A stretch of 64,000 nt of DNA from Nocardioides pantholopis. Lineage in GTDB: Bacteria; Actinomycetota; Actinomycetes; Propionibacteriales; Nocardioidaceae. Position 1 is the first letter of the stretch. Each line of letters begins with the position of its first letter. The translations under genes were made by a program, and so were the position numbers. Location: contig NZ_CP033324.1 of assembly GCF_003710085.1 (NCBI RefSeq), positions 3,659,501-3,723,500 on the forward strand, given 5' to 3'. Below the pieces are notes generated by a model. The model was not told the origin of the DNA. It did not search any database and worked only from the letters and a program-made list of their open reading frames with translations. Below are positions 43,213-52,505 of this stretch, one piece after another.

Positions 43213-44775
43213 TCACGGGTTGTTCAGCACGGGCAGTGCCTTGCCCACGGTGGGCGACTGGAGGCTGGTCTCCAGCAGATGCTTGCCGAGCAGGCTCTCG
43301 TCGGGCAGCGCCACCGGGTACTCGCCGGTGAAGCAGGCCTGGCACAGCCGCTGTGCGGGCTGGTCGGTGGCCTCGATCATCCCCTCCAGGGAGATGTAGC
43401 CGAGGCTGTCGGCGCCGACGCTCGCGGCGATCTCCTCGGGGGTGAGCCCGTTGGCGATCAGCTCGGCCCGGGTGGCGAAGTCGATGCCGTAGAAGCACGG
43501 CCACTTCACCGGCGGGCTGGAGATCCGCACGTGCACCTCGAGGGCGCCGGCCTCCCGCAGCATCCGCACCTGGGCGCGCTGGGTGTTGCCGCGCACGATC
43601 GAGTCGTCGACCACGACGATCCGCTTGCCGCGGATCATGTGGTCCAGCGCGTTCAACTTCAGCCGGATGCCGAGCTGGCGCAGGGTCTGGCTGGGCTGGA
43701 TGAACGTGCGCCCGACGTAGGCGTTCTTCACGAACCCCTGGCCGAACGGGATGCCGCTCTCCTCGGCGTACCCGGCCGCGGCGGGGGTCCCGGACTCCGG
43801 CACCGGGATGACCAGGTCGGCCTCGACGGGGTACTCCCGCGCCAGCTGACGGCCCATCTCGACCCGGGACTCGTGGACGCTGCGACCGCTGATGGTGGCG
43901 TCGGGGCGGGCCAGGTAGACGTACTCGAAGACGCAGCCCTTGCGGTCCGGCTCGGCGAACCGGTGCGAGCGCAGGCCGTTCTCGTCGATGACGATCATCT
44001 CGCCGGGCTCGACCTCGCGGACCACGCTGGCGCCGATGGTGGCCAGGGCGGCGTCCTCGGAGGCGACCACCCAGCCGCGCTCGAGGCGGCCCAGGACCAG
44101 CGGCCGGATCCCCTGCGGGTCGCGGGCGGCGTACAGGGTGTTCTCGTTCATCCACACGAAGCAGAACGCGCCGCGCAGCTGCGGCAGCACCTCGAGCGCC
44201 CGCTCCTCCAGCGTGGTGTCGGGGTGGTGGGCCAGCAGCGCGGTGACCAGGCCGGTGTCGTTGGTCGAGGCCTCCTGGGGGCGCTGCAGGTCCAGCTCCT
44301 CCTCCGGGAGCGGCAGCGCCGCGACCATCTCGCGCAGCTCGTGGGTGTTGATCAGGTTGCCGTTGTGACCCAGCGCGATGGAGCCGTCCGCGGTGGGGCG
44401 GAACGTCGGCTGGGCGTTCTGCCAGGTGCTCGCGCCGGTCGTGGAGTAGCGCGAGTGCCCGATCGCGAGGTGACCCTTGAGCGAGGCCAGCGTGGTCTCG
44501 TCGAAGACCTGCGAGACCAGGCCCATGTCCTTGTAGACCAGGATCTGGCGGCCGTTGCTGACAGCGATGCCGGCCGACTCCTGACCGCGGTGCTGCAGGG
44601 CGTAGAGGCCGAAGTAGGTCAGCTTCGCGATGTCCTCGCCGGGCGCCCAGACGCCGAAGACCCCGCAGGCGTCCTGAGGTCCCTGGTCCTGGGGGTCCAA
44701 AGCCGTGGTGAGTCTGCCGTCGCCACCGCGGCGGCCCGAGGCGCGCGCGCTGCCACTGCTGCTGAGGAAGGGCAC
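43213..44775 (-). CDS. purF: Amidophosphoribosyltransferase
   Basis: 520 aa. The N-terminal glutaminase nucleophile is Cys37 in DACGVFGVW, so a 36-residue propeptide must be removed. HRGQESAGIAV and HNGNLINTHEL belong to the glutaminase; VVVDDSIVRGNTQ is the PRPP loop; LCQACFTGEYP and further Cys residues mark the Fe-S type known from B. subtilis. It commits PRPP to purines. GTG 44775 has no ribosome-binding site but a TAGACT about 12 nt upstream, which suggests a leaderless message. Confidence 0.96.
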   Translation of the reverse strand: MPFLSSSGSARASGRRGGDGRLTTALDPQDQGPQDACGVFGVWAPGEDIAKLTYFGLYALQHRGQESAGIAVSNGRQILVYKDMGLVSQVFDETTLASLKGHLAIGHSRYSTTGASTWQNAQPTFRPTADGSIALGHNGNLINTHELREMVAALPLPEEELDLQRPQEASTNDTGLVTALLAHHPDTTLEERALEVLPQLRGAFCFVWMNENTLYAARDPQGIRPLVLGRLERGWVVASEDAALATIGASVVREVEPGEMIVIDENGLRSHRFAEPDRKGCVFEYVYLARPDATISGRSVHESRVEMGRQLAREYPVEADLVIPVPESGTPAAAGYAEESGIPFGQGFVKNAYVGRTFIQPSQTLRQLGIRLKLNALDHMIRGKRIVVVDDSIVRGNTQRAQVRMLREAGALEVHVRISSPPVKWPCFYGIDFATRAELIANGLTPEEIAASVGADSLGYISLEGMIEATDQPAQRLCQACFTGEYPVALPDESLLGKHLLETSLQSPTVGKALPVLNNP

Positions 44776-44949
44776 GGCCGTCAGTCTACGGTCCCGGCGC
44801 GCTGGTGCCGATCCGCCGACCTCTGCTGGACCGGTCCGAGCCGTCCCGCGAGAACCGGGGAGTGACCTTCTGCGTTCCGCTCCGTTGAAGGGGCAACCAA
44901 AGTTAAGGTCCCTTGTCCCGCTCTCTTTCCTCCGTCTCCCCCCAGGATC

Positions 44950-46725
44950 ATGACCGACACCACGCAGCCGGGGCACGCACCCGCAGGCACGTCGCGCTGG
45001 ATCGACCTGTCCCGGGACTCCCTGCAGCTGATCGCCGAGGGAGTCACCGAGACCGCCGGCTTCGGTGTCGCCGCGATCAGCGTCGCCCGGGACGACGGCT
45101 ACCTGCACGTCACCGCCGTCGCCGGCAACGAGGACGCCCGACGCACGCTCAAGGGCCACCGGACCGCCATCGACGAGCTGATGGACGAGGTCGCCAAGGG
45201 CGACGACTGGGGCCTGCTGACGTTCGTGCCCCACGAGCGCATGCAGCTCGAGGACGGCCAGTGGGGCTGGGTCCCCGACATCGTGCCCCTCGACGAGCCG
45301 GACGCCTGGCACCCGCTCGACCTGCTCGTCGCGCTGCTCTACGACACCGAGGGCGTGCTCCGCGGAACCCTGACCATCGACCTGCCCGAGGACGGCAGGC
45401 GGCCCAGCCCCGCGCAGCGCCGGCTGCTGAACCGGTACGCCGCGCAGACCGGGCGGGCGGTGCTCACGATCCTGGAGCGCGAGGAGCTCGCCGACCAGGT
45501 ACGTCTCGCCGAGGCGGCCCGGCTGGTGGTCCGGCGGGCGTCGGTGCAGCGCTCGCTGCCTCGCATCCTGGAGGTCGCCCAGCCCGCCCTGGTCGAGGGG
45601 TTCCGCGCGGCCGGGATGTGGATCCAGACGGTCGACGAGGACGGCCTGGGGCACGGCAAGGTGCACGCCAACAACGGCTCGGAGATCGAGCTCCCCGCCG
45701 AGATCGTGAGGATCGCGGAGCGGGCCGCGCGGGCGGCCTGGCACGCCCAGGCGCCCCAGATCGTCACCCGCGGGCGCTCCTTCGCCCACGGCGTCACCGA
45801 GGCCGAGGGCGAGCAGATCTTCGCGTTCCTCGACAGCATCGAGATCGGCTCCCTGCTCTTCGTGCCGATCGGCGTCGGCGACGAGTGCCTCGGCAACCTG
45901 GTCCTCACCCGGGCGCCGAAGGCGACCGTGTGGAGCGAGACCGAGGCGTCGGCGGCGCTCGACATCGGGCGCGACCTCGGCAGCGCGATCCTCAACGCCC
46001 GGGCGTTCGAGCGCGAGCACCGGCTGGTGGAGCAGCTGCAGGAGCTCGACACCTACAAGAGCCAGCTGATCGCGACGGTGTCCCACGAGCTGAAGAACCC
46101 GCTCACCTCGATCCTGGGGCACCTGGAGATCCTGGAGTCGGTCGAGCTGGAGCGCCCGGTGCGCACCTCGCTGTCCGCGATGGAGCGAGGTGCCCGGCGC
46201 CTGGGCCGCGTGGTGGACGACCTGCTGCTGCTGTCGAAGGTGGGCGATCCGGGCAACCCGCTCCTGGCGCGCGCCGTCGACATGCGCTCGATCGTCGACG
46301 ACGTCGTGGACATGGTCGCCGTCTCGGCGGCCCGCGGCGGCCTGAAGGTCGAGGTGGCGCCGCCCGAGCAGCCCCTGCACGCGCTGGGCGACGCCGTGGA
46401 GCTGGACCGCGTGGTGTCCAACCTGGTCAGCAACGCGGTGAAGTACACCCCCGAGGGCGGGTCGATCCGCATCACGCTGGCCCGGCAGGGCGACGAGGTG
46501 GTGCTGACCTGCGCCGACGACGGCCTGGGCATCTCCGCCGACGACCAGCAGCGGCTGTTCCGCGAGTTCTTCCGCTCCACCAACCCCGAGGCCGTCGCCC
46601 GCCCGGGCACCGGGCTGGGCCTGGCCATCGTGCGGCGCATCGTGGAGCGCCACGGCGGCCGGATCGAGGTCGAGTCCGAGCTCGGCCGCGGCAGCTGCTT
46701 CCGGGTCTTCCTGCCCGCGGCCTGA
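44950..46725 (+). CDS. Cytosolic GAF-GAF sensor histidine kinase
   Basis: 591 aa without membrane helices. Two GAF-type regions (about 18-180 and 195-350), a coiled linker (REHRLVEQLQELDTYKSQL), HisKA with His379 in ATVSHELKNPLTSI, and HATPase with NLVSNAVKYTPEGG, CADDGLGIS and GTGLGLAIVRRI. The signal is unknown and no response regulator lies beside it, so it is an orphan in this window. The ATG at 44950 has AGGA directly upstream. It is divergent from purF; the gap holds a GTTAAGG element about 55 bp upstream. Confidence 0.9.
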   Translation: MTDTTQPGHAPAGTSRWIDLSRDSLQLIAEGVTETAGFGVAAISVARDDGYLHVTAVAGNEDARRTLKGHRTAIDELMDEVAKGDDWGLLTFVPHERMQLEDGQWGWVPDIVPLDEPDAWHPLDLLVALLYDTEGVLRGTLTIDLPEDGRRPSPAQRRLLNRYAAQTGRAVLTILEREELADQVRLAEAARLVVRRASVQRSLPRILEVAQPALVEGFRAAGMWIQTVDEDGLGHGKVHANNGSEIELPAEIVRIAERAARAAWHAQAPQIVTRGRSFAHGVTEAEGEQIFAFLDSIEIGSLLFVPIGVGDECLGNLVLTRAPKATVWSETEASAALDIGRDLGSAILNARAFEREHRLVEQLQELDTYKSQLIATVSHELKNPLTSILGHLEILESVELERPVRTSLSAMERGARRLGRVVDDLLLLSKVGDPGNPLLARAVDMRSIVDDVVDMVAVSAARGGLKVEVAPPEQPLHALGDAVELDRVVSNLVSNAVKYTPEGGSIRITLARQGDEVVLTCADDGLGISADDQQRLFREFFRSTNPEAVARPGTGLGLAIVRRIVERHGGRIEVESELGRGSCFRVFLPAA

Positions 46726-46761
46726 GCCCGGCCCTCGGCCGCGCCTCGATCGGCCCCTGCG

Positions 46762-48105
46762 TCAGGCGCCGAGGTTGCGCAGCAGCAGCGCCTCGGCGAG
46801 GACGACCCGCTCGAACTCCGCGAGGTGCAGGCCCTCGTTGGCCCCGTGGGCGCGGGTGTCGGGGTCCTCGACGCCGGTGACCAGCACGCTGGCCTGCGGG
46901 AACGCCTCGAGGAACTCGGCGATGAACGGGATCGAGCCGCCCACGCCCATGTCGACGGGAGCGGTGCCGTCCCAGGCCTCGGCGAACGCCGCGCGCGCCG
47001 CGTCGTACGCCGGGCCGGTGGCGTCGATCGCGGTCGCCTCGCCGGTGTCCACCACCGTGAACTGCAGCTGCGCGCCCCACGGGACGTGCTGCTCGCAGTG
47101 GCGGCGCAGGCACTCGACGGCGTTCTGGGTCGTGTCGCCGGGGGCGATGCGCATCGAGATCCGGGCCCGGGCCGCGGGGATCAGGGTGTTGCTGGCGCCG
47201 GCCACCTTGGGCGCGTCCAGGCCGGTGATGCTGAGCGCCGGCTTGGTCCACAGCCGCTCGACGACGGGTCCGCTCCCGATCCACTCCACGCCCGGGTTGA
47301 CGCCCGACTCCGCGCGCAGCCGCGCCTCGGGGTACTCCACGTCGGCGGCGGGGCCGGCGTGCAGGCCGGCGACCGCGACGTTGCCCTCGTCGTCGTGCAG
47401 GCTGGCGATCAGCCGGCTCAGCGTCATCAGCGCGTCGGGGACCAGGCCGCCCCACATGCCGGAGTGCACGGCGTGGGTGAGGGTGCGGACCTCCACGTCG
47501 GCGCGGACCAGGCCGCGCAGGCTGGTGGTCAGGGCCGGTTCGCCGATGTCCCAGTTGCCGGAGTCGGCGATCACGATGACGTCGGCGGAGAGCCGGTCGC
47601 GGTGGGCCCGGAGCAGGTCCGGCAGGCTCTCGGAGCCCATCTCCTCCTCGCCCTCGATGAACATCGTGACGCTCACCGGCAGGTCGTCGCCGAAGACCCG
47701 CAGCGCGCCGAGGTGGGCGGCGATGCCGGCCTTGTCGTCGGCCGCACCGCGGCCGTAGAGGCGCTCGCCGCGCTCGGTGGGCTCGAACGGCGGACTGTCC
47801 CAGTCGGCGTGGTCGTTCTCGGGCTGCACGTCGTGGTGGGCGTAGAGGAGCACGGTCGGGGCGCCCTCGGGGCCGGCCTTGTGGGCGATCACGGCCGGCG
47901 CGCCGCCGTCCTCGCGGGCGCTGACGATCTCGACGGAGTCGAAGCGCTCGGCGCGGAACAGCTCGGCGACCGCCTCGGCGCTGCGCTGCACCTCGCCGGC
48001 CCGGGCGGGGTCGGCGCTGACCGACTCGATGCGGACCAGGTCCTCGAGGTCCCGGCGCAGGGCCGGGAGGAGCTGCTGGACCTGGGCGCGGATGTCGTTG
48101 CTCAT
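46762..48105 (-). CDS. M20-family dipeptidase
   Basis: 447 aa. Metal ligands of the di-zinc centre are visible: His in LLYAHHDVQP, bridging Asp in YGRGAADDKAG, catalytic Glu pair in FIEGEEEMGS, Asp in IADSGNW and His in AHGANEGLHL. The lid domain starts at VHSGMWGG. It hydrolyses di- or tripeptides in the cytoplasm. ATG at 48105, 9 bp after the SCP2-like gene on the same strand. Confidence 0.93.
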   Translation of the reverse strand: MSNDIRAQVQQLLPALRRDLEDLVRIESVSADPARAGEVQRSAEAVAELFRAERFDSVEIVSAREDGGAPAVIAHKAGPEGAPTVLLYAHHDVQPENDHADWDSPPFEPTERGERLYGRGAADDKAGIAAHLGALRVFGDDLPVSVTMFIEGEEEMGSESLPDLLRAHRDRLSADVIVIADSGNWDIGEPALTTSLRGLVRADVEVRTLTHAVHSGMWGGLVPDALMTLSRLIASLHDDEGNVAVAGLHAGPAADVEYPEARLRAESGVNPGVEWIGSGPVVERLWTKPALSITGLDAPKVAGASNTLIPAARARISMRIAPGDTTQNAVECLRRHCEQHVPWGAQLQFTVVDTGEATAIDATGPAYDAARAAFAEAWDGTAPVDMGVGGSIPFIAEFLEAFPQASVLVTGVEDPDTRAHGANEGLHLAEFERVVLAEALLLRNLGA

Positions 48106-48114
48106 GCCCCCAAC

Positions 48115-48492
48115 CTAGGAGGTCGGCCCCGGGTCGTGCAGCGGCAGGTACGGCGTGAGGTCGGCGCGCTCGCCGCTGGCCCGCAGCCGGCCGGCCTGCT
48201 CGGCCTCGGTCCAGGTGAGCTCGCCGGTCGCCAGCGCGATCCAGGTCGCGGCGTCGGTCTCGACGACCGCCGGCGGGGTGCCCCGGGTGTGCCGCACCCC
48301 CGGGATCACCTGCACCGCGGCGTACGGCGGCACCCGGACCTCCACCGACTTCCCCGGCGCCAGGTCCTCGAGCACTGCCATGAAGTGCTTGACCAGCAGC
48401 CGCAGGTCGGCCCGGTCCGGGTCCCCGGAGCGGACCCGGTCCAGGGCGGCGGCGACGGCGGCGGGATCGGCCGGGCGGAGTCGGGCGGGCAC
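48115..48492 (-). CDS. SCP2-like (sterol carrier family) protein
   Basis: 125 aa. The chain RSGDPDRADLRLLVKHFMAV leads to VEVRVPPYAAVQVIPG and VVETDAATWIALATGELTW, the pattern of the small actinobacterial sterol-carrier/MDMPI-C-like fold. It may bind a lipid or act as an accessory domain; no catalytic site is seen. GTG at 48492. Genes before and after it on the minus strand are 31 and 9 bp away, so it is probably part of a longer transcript. Confidence 0.7.
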   Translation of the reverse strand: MPARLRPADPAAVAAALDRVRSGDPDRADLRLLVKHFMAVLEDLAPGKSVEVRVPPYAAVQVIPGVRHTRGTPPAVVETDAATWIALATGELTWTEAEQAGRLRASGERADLTPYLPLHDPGPTS

Positions 48493-48523
48493 GGCCCGGA
48501 GCCTAGTCGGCCGGTCCGCCGAC

Positions 48524-49393
48524 CTATCCGCCCGCCGGGACCCGGGCGCACTCCTCGGCGCCGCAGGCGTCGAGCAGGAACCGGGTGACGTCGAGGGTGC
48601 CGCCGGCCCGGGGCTGGATCCAGGCCAGGTCGAGCGTGCGCTCGTCGACCACCCGGGCACCGAGGAAGCGCCAGGCCCGCTCCTCGGGGAGCAGGTGGCG
48701 GGCGACCTCCGTGGCGGTCCAGCGCAGTCGCCAGCCCGCGGCTCGGCGGGGTCGGCCGCGCAGGTCACGCAGGGCGTCCCGCTCGGCGGCCGCCTGCGGA
48801 GTCCACCAGTGCGGTGCGCAGCGCTCCCGCAGCCAGCCCGGCAGGGCGGCCTCGATGTCGTCCACCGCGGCGCCCGACGCTGCCACCGGCAGCGCCGCCC
48901 CCAGGACCTCGCGGAGCCGGTCGAGCACCCCACCGGCCGGCGCTGCGGTGAGCGCGCGCCGGCGCCCGAGGTGGAAGACGCTGCCGCCCGGCGCCGGCCA
49001 CTCCGGGGCTCCCAGCCGCGCCAGCTCGGCGTCGCAGGAGGGGTCCAGGCCGCCCCAGTCGAGCGGGCCCTGGTCGGCGAGCCAGCCGACCCGCCGCCGC
49101 TCGGCGTACGCCGGGCGCGGGGCGTCGTCGTCGGGCGCGCCGCCGTCGACCCATACCCGCGAGACCCGGTCCTCGAGCCGCCAGCCGCCGGGCTCGGCGT
49201 ACCAGGCGAGCAGTGGGCCGACGTCCCACGCGGCCTCCACCTCGCCGCGGCCCAGGCCCCCGGTCAGCCGGGCGTGGGCCGGGTCGCCCCGCAGCTCCCG
49301 GTCCTCGACGGTCAGCCGCACCTCGCGCCCCGCGGCCCGCTCCGCGGCGACGACCGGCGCCACCAGGCGCAGTGCGGCCAGGTCGTCGCTCAC
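48524..49393 (-). CDS. Hypothetical protein, 289 aa
   Basis: Cytoplasmic, Trp-rich and mixed alpha/beta. Notable segments: VEAAWDVGPLLAWYAEPGGW, RRRVGWLADQGPLDWGGLDP, a short Ala-rich hinge, WRLRWTATEVARHLLPEERA, and a final LDVTRFLLDACGAEECA. No motif I recognise. The GTG at 49393 lies 7 bp after the SseB-like gene, in the same direction, so it may belong to the candidate toxin operon upstream, for instance as a second immunity protein, or to the housekeeping genes downstream. Confidence 0.65.
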   Translation of the reverse strand: MSDDLAALRLVAPVVAAERAAGREVRLTVEDRELRGDPAHARLTGGLGRGEVEAAWDVGPLLAWYAEPGGWRLEDRVSRVWVDGGAPDDDAPRPAYAERRRVGWLADQGPLDWGGLDPSCDAELARLGAPEWPAPGGSVFHLGRRRALTAAPAGGVLDRLREVLGAALPVAASGAAVDDIEAALPGWLRERCAPHWWTPQAAAERDALRDLRGRPRRAAGWRLRWTATEVARHLLPEERAWRFLGARVVDERTLDLAWIQPRAGGTLDVTRFLLDACGAEECARVPAGG

Positions 49394-49400
49394 GGCGCCG

Positions 49401-50057
49401 TCACCGGCGGAAGACCGGCGGCTGCGCCTCGAGCTCCGCGACCACTGCCGGGTCGAGGTCCCCGAGGGAGACGATCCGCACCAGCGGAACCGCCAGCTCC
49501 TCGAGGCTCGCGGTGGCGCTCAGGGCACCGTCGAGGGCGTCCACGATCGACTCGTGGGCCTCCTCACCGCCGTCGGTGCGGTAGACGAGGAGCCCGATCC
49601 ACGGGCTGTCGTCGATGTTGTAGATCAGTGCCCAGACCCGGTCGACGAACGCGTAGCGCCCGGCCGCGGCGGCCAGCGCCTCGCGCAGTGCGTCCGGAAG
49701 CAGTGGCCACTGCTTGAACGCCGAGTGCGTCCCCGCCGGGAACGGCTCGGTCAGCGGCTTCAGCGACGCGGCGTACTCGGGCGCGAGCACCAGGCCGGCC
49801 GGGGTGTCCGGGTCGACGGCCACGCCGACCCCCTCCGGCAGCTCGGCCAGTCGCGACCGCACGTCGGTCTGGAGGAGCCGGAAGCCGTCGGGCAGCGCGG
49901 CGCGCGCAGTGTCCGCCTCGGTCCACATCGCCAGCAGCGGCCGGCCGTCCTCCCCCAGGAGGGAGTAGAACTGCTGGCGCGCGGGGTCGAAGCCGATCAG
50001 GGCGTGCCCGAGCAGGAAGGCCCACTTGCTGGCGAAGGTCGGCGTCGGCTCGCTCAT
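49401..50057 (-). CDS. SseB-like domain protein, candidate immunity protein
   Basis: 218 aa. The central region (QQFYSLLGEDGRPLLAMWTE, then LAPEYAASLKPLTEPFPAG) follows the SseB fold. The C-terminal half (AFVDRVWALIYNIDDSPWIG, LAVPLVRIVSLGDLDP) looks like the suppressor-type cytosolic proteins found after toxin genes. Its ATG overlaps the stop of the large WXG protein (ATGA). Coupling to a putative toxin and an acidic, soluble character suggest immunity; there is no direct proof. Confidence 0.6.
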   Translation of the reverse strand: MSEPTPTFASKWAFLLGHALIGFDPARQQFYSLLGEDGRPLLAMWTEADTARAALPDGFRLLQTDVRSRLAELPEGVGVAVDPDTPAGLVLAPEYAASLKPLTEPFPAGTHSAFKQWPLLPDALREALAAAAGRYAFVDRVWALIYNIDDSPWIGLLVYRTDGGEEAHESIVDALDGALSATASLEELAVPLVRIVSLGDLDPAVVAELEAQPPVFRR

Positions 50058-51847
50058 CGGGGACCACCGTAGTACCCGCTGCCCTGGAAGACCCGGGCGA
50101 TGGACCCGAGGCTCTGCTGGAGCTGGACGTCGATGTTGAGCTGACCGAGGTCGGGCGCCCGGAACCGGTCCGGGTTGTGACGGACCTCGTCCTGGTAGGT
50201 GATGTCGGGTCGCGGGTTGTCAGCGTCGGTGAGGTTGATCTTCCCGAGGTTTCCCGCGGCGTCGAGCTTGGCCAGCTCGCTGTTGATCTCACCTGCCGGC
50301 ACGCCGGTGAGGTCGATCGGGTTGCCGCTGGCGTCGATGATCGAGAGGTCGCCGCTGCTCAGTCCCTCCTTGATGTCGAGGAAGTACTGCTGGGTGCCGC
50401 CCGCGCCGTACTGCGGGTTCGCGAGGGTCTCCCCGGTCGCGGCCGGCACCGGGTTGTTGACCTGGATCTCGACGACCGAGCCGCGGTAGTCGTGGACGTT
50501 CGGGCCGACCTGGAGGCCCTCCCACACGTCGGGAGCCGAGTTGCCGTGGGCCGCGGCGTTGCCGCCTGGGGCGGCGTAGTTGCTGATGCCGGGGAAGCCG
50601 ACCTCGATCGTGGTACCGGTTTCGAGCGTGACGTTGCGGTAGTCGTCGATGCCGGGGAAGGCCCCCGAGCCCTGCCACTCGCGGGCTCGGGCCGCCACCC
50701 CCGAGATCTGGTTGTCGATCGAGACGAAGCCGTGGGCGATGTCCATGACCGTGGTCCGCAGCTGCGGAAGGGCAAGCGCGCCCTCGCTGCCGAGGATGCG
50801 CACGGCGCCCTGGACCCCGGGCACGAAGCCCCGGCGCAGGATCGCCGCCGTCTGCGCCAGCCCGACGACGGCGGTCTTGACAGCACCGGCCAGGTGGGCG
50901 CCGGCGGCCAGCAGGCCGCCGCTCTTGAACGCCGTGGAGAGCGCCGCGAGCGTGGTCAGGCCCTTGAACCCGGGGATGCAGTCCAGCGCGGCGAACGCGA
51001 CGTCCCACAGGCTGCCCTCGCCGTTGGCGTACTTCATCAGCGTGTCGGCGAGCACGATCAGCGCGGCCGCCAGCACCACCCAGGCGAGCGGTCCGCCGAT
51101 GAAGAGCACGATCACGCCCAGCACTGCCACGACGACCTTCGCGATCGTGACCAGCACCGACCAGGCGTCGGCGAGCCCGTCCTTGAAGCGCTCCCAGCGC
51201 GAGCGGGGCGCCAGGCCCGCGTCCGCGGCGGAACGCACCCGGCTGGCGGCCTCGCGGCCGTCGCTGCGGCGCGCCTCGCCGGCGTCCGCGGCCAGGGCCT
51301 TCGCCGCGTCCAGGCGCGCCTGGGCGTTGTCGACCAGGCCCTGCGCGGCCGAGCGCGCCGCGTCGGCGGCCCGCATCCGGTCCTGGGCGGCCTGGACCTG
51401 CTCGGGGGTGGGCGTGAGGCCGGTGAGACCGGGGTCGTTGCGGGCGCCGTCGACCTGGCCCTCGGCGCTGGACAGCTTCGACTGGGCCGAGGCCAGGTCG
51501 GACTTCGCCTCACGGCCGCGCTGGAGCTGGGTGTCGGCGCCGGACTGGTGGTGCTCGAGCCGGCCGGCCCACCAGTACATCGCCTCCGAGGCGAGCCGGT
51601 AGGAGTCCTTGACCTTGCGCAGCTGGTCGGGCAGGTCGCTGGACCGGGTCCGGAAGTTGTCGCCGGCCTGGCCGATCCAGGTCACGGCCGCGTCGTCGCC
51701 GAGCAGCCCGCGCAGCGTCGTCTCGGCGTACTCCGCGTCGTCGGCGACGTCGGACCAGCGGCGGGCGACCTGGCGGATCTCCCAGGGCTCGCCGGGCGTC
51801 GGGTCCCCGAAGCCGAAGACGTCGTACCAGTCAGTCGGCCTGGACAT
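50054..51847 (-). CDS. WXG-domain protein with C-terminal candidate toxin domain
   Basis: 597 aa. Residues about 1-105 form a helical hairpin with a W-x-G turn (VTWIGQAGDNFRTR). Residues about 105-215 are coiled coil. Two to three hydrophobic helices follow (about 230-275: [20 protein letters not shown] and WVVLAAALIVLADTL). After another hydrophobic stretch the last ~220 residues form a compact, Asn/Gly-rich domain (ETGTTIEVGFPGISNYAAP, YGAGGTQQYFLDIKEGL). This is the plan of type VII-secreted polymorphic toxins. The C-terminal domain does not match a toxin I know; a faint TNT-like GGTQ segment is noted but not relied on. Confidence 0.7.
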   Translation of the reverse strand: MSRPTDWYDVFGFGDPTPGEPWEIRQVARRWSDVADDAEYAETTLRGLLGDDAAVTWIGQAGDNFRTRSSDLPDQLRKVKDSYRLASEAMYWWAGRLEHHQSGADTQLQRGREAKSDLASAQSKLSSAEGQVDGARNDPGLTGLTPTPEQVQAAQDRMRAADAARSAAQGLVDNAQARLDAAKALAADAGEARRSDGREAASRVRSAADAGLAPRSRWERFKDGLADAWSVLVTIAKVVVAVLGVIVLFIGGPLAWVVLAAALIVLADTLMKYANGEGSLWDVAFAALDCIPGFKGLTTLAALSTAFKSGGLLAAGAHLAGAVKTAVVGLAQTAAILRRGFVPGVQGAVRILGSEGALALPQLRTTVMDIAHGFVSIDNQISGVAARAREWQGSGAFPGIDDYRNVTLETGTTIEVGFPGISNYAAPGGNAAAHGNSAPDVWEGLQVGPNVHDYRGSVVEIQVNNPVPAATGETLANPQYGAGGTQQYFLDIKEGLSSGDLSIIDASGNPIDLTGVPAGEINSELAKLDAAGNLGKINLTDADNPRPDITYQDEVRHNPDRFRAPDLGQLNIDVQLQQSLGSIARVFQGSGYYGGPR

Positions 51848-52505
51848 CGACTAGCTCCTCCTGCGGAGTCGTGGGGCTGGGTTCGTCGAGGGGGACGACG
51901 CGGAACGTCGAGGTGACCGCGTCGAACAGGTCGAGCAGGGCGTCGGCCAAGGCCAGCACCGGCGAGCTCGCCGAGATCAGGAACGTGCGGCGGTGCTCGG
52001 GCACCGGCACGGCGGTGACCATGAAGACGTGGCGGATCAGGCCGCCGTCGGGCGCCGGGGCGTCGTCGATGCCGCTGCTGCGTGGGCAGGCCCCGATCCT
52101 CGGGATGTCGACCATGCTGGTGTGGGCGTACGGCGCCAACAGGTCGCCGGTGCGGGGCACCTGGCGGAAGCGCTCCTCCGGCGCGAGGACCACCTCGCCG
52201 GCCGGGTCCTCGACCAGGGTGACCGTCAGCGACCCCGTCACCGGGCCCTCCTCGGTCGGCAGGCTGAACCCGGCGGCGTACGTCGCGCCGGAGTCCCAGG
52301 CGCGGGCCGCGTGCTCGAGCAGCAGCTTCTCGATCCCCCGCCGCTGGGCCCACAGCTGCTCGTTGCCGCGGACCCGCTCCTCCACGAGCCGGGGGATGGC
52401 CTGGTCGCGGACTCCCGGGCGCAGCTCGAGCTCGTACCAGCTCTGCGGCACCGAGATCACGTAGCCCAGCCGGCCCTCGAGGCCGGCGACGGCGGGCCCG
52501 CTCAT
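51831..52505 (-). CDS. Conserved-looking protein between WXG genes, possible secretion partner
   Basis: 224 aa, soluble, alpha/beta. It begins GRLGYVISVPQSWYELELRP and includes RHVFMVTAVPVPEHRRTFLI and LALADALLDLFDAVTSTFRV. Such a protein between a small WXG gene and a large WXG effector is often a dedicated chaperone or targeting factor, but I see no EspG-type or other named fold. The ATG overlaps the stop of the small WXG gene by 4 nt, and its own 3' end overlaps the next gene by 17 nt. Confidence 0.6.
   Translation of the reverse strand: MSGPAVAGLEGRLGYVISVPQSWYELELRPGVRDQAIPRLVEERVRGNEQLWAQRRGIEKLLLEHAARAWDSGATYAAGFSLPTEEGPVTGSLTVTLVEDPAGEVVLAPEERFRQVPRTGDLLAPYAHTSMVDIPRIGACPRSSGIDDAPAPDGGLIRHVFMVTAVPVPEHRRTFLISASSPVLALADALLDLFDAVTSTFRVVPLDEPSPTTPQEELVDVQAD

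Noticed and set aside
43202-44155. N-terminal extension of purM over purF
   Set aside because: The extra residues are a shifted reading of purF and match nothing. PurM homology begins at about 43200.
50054-50720. TNT-family NAD-glycohydrolase domain
   Set aside because: Only a short GGTQ-Q-Y segment is similar. The flanking TNT motifs and the expected position at the extreme C-terminus are missing, so no enzymatic call is made.
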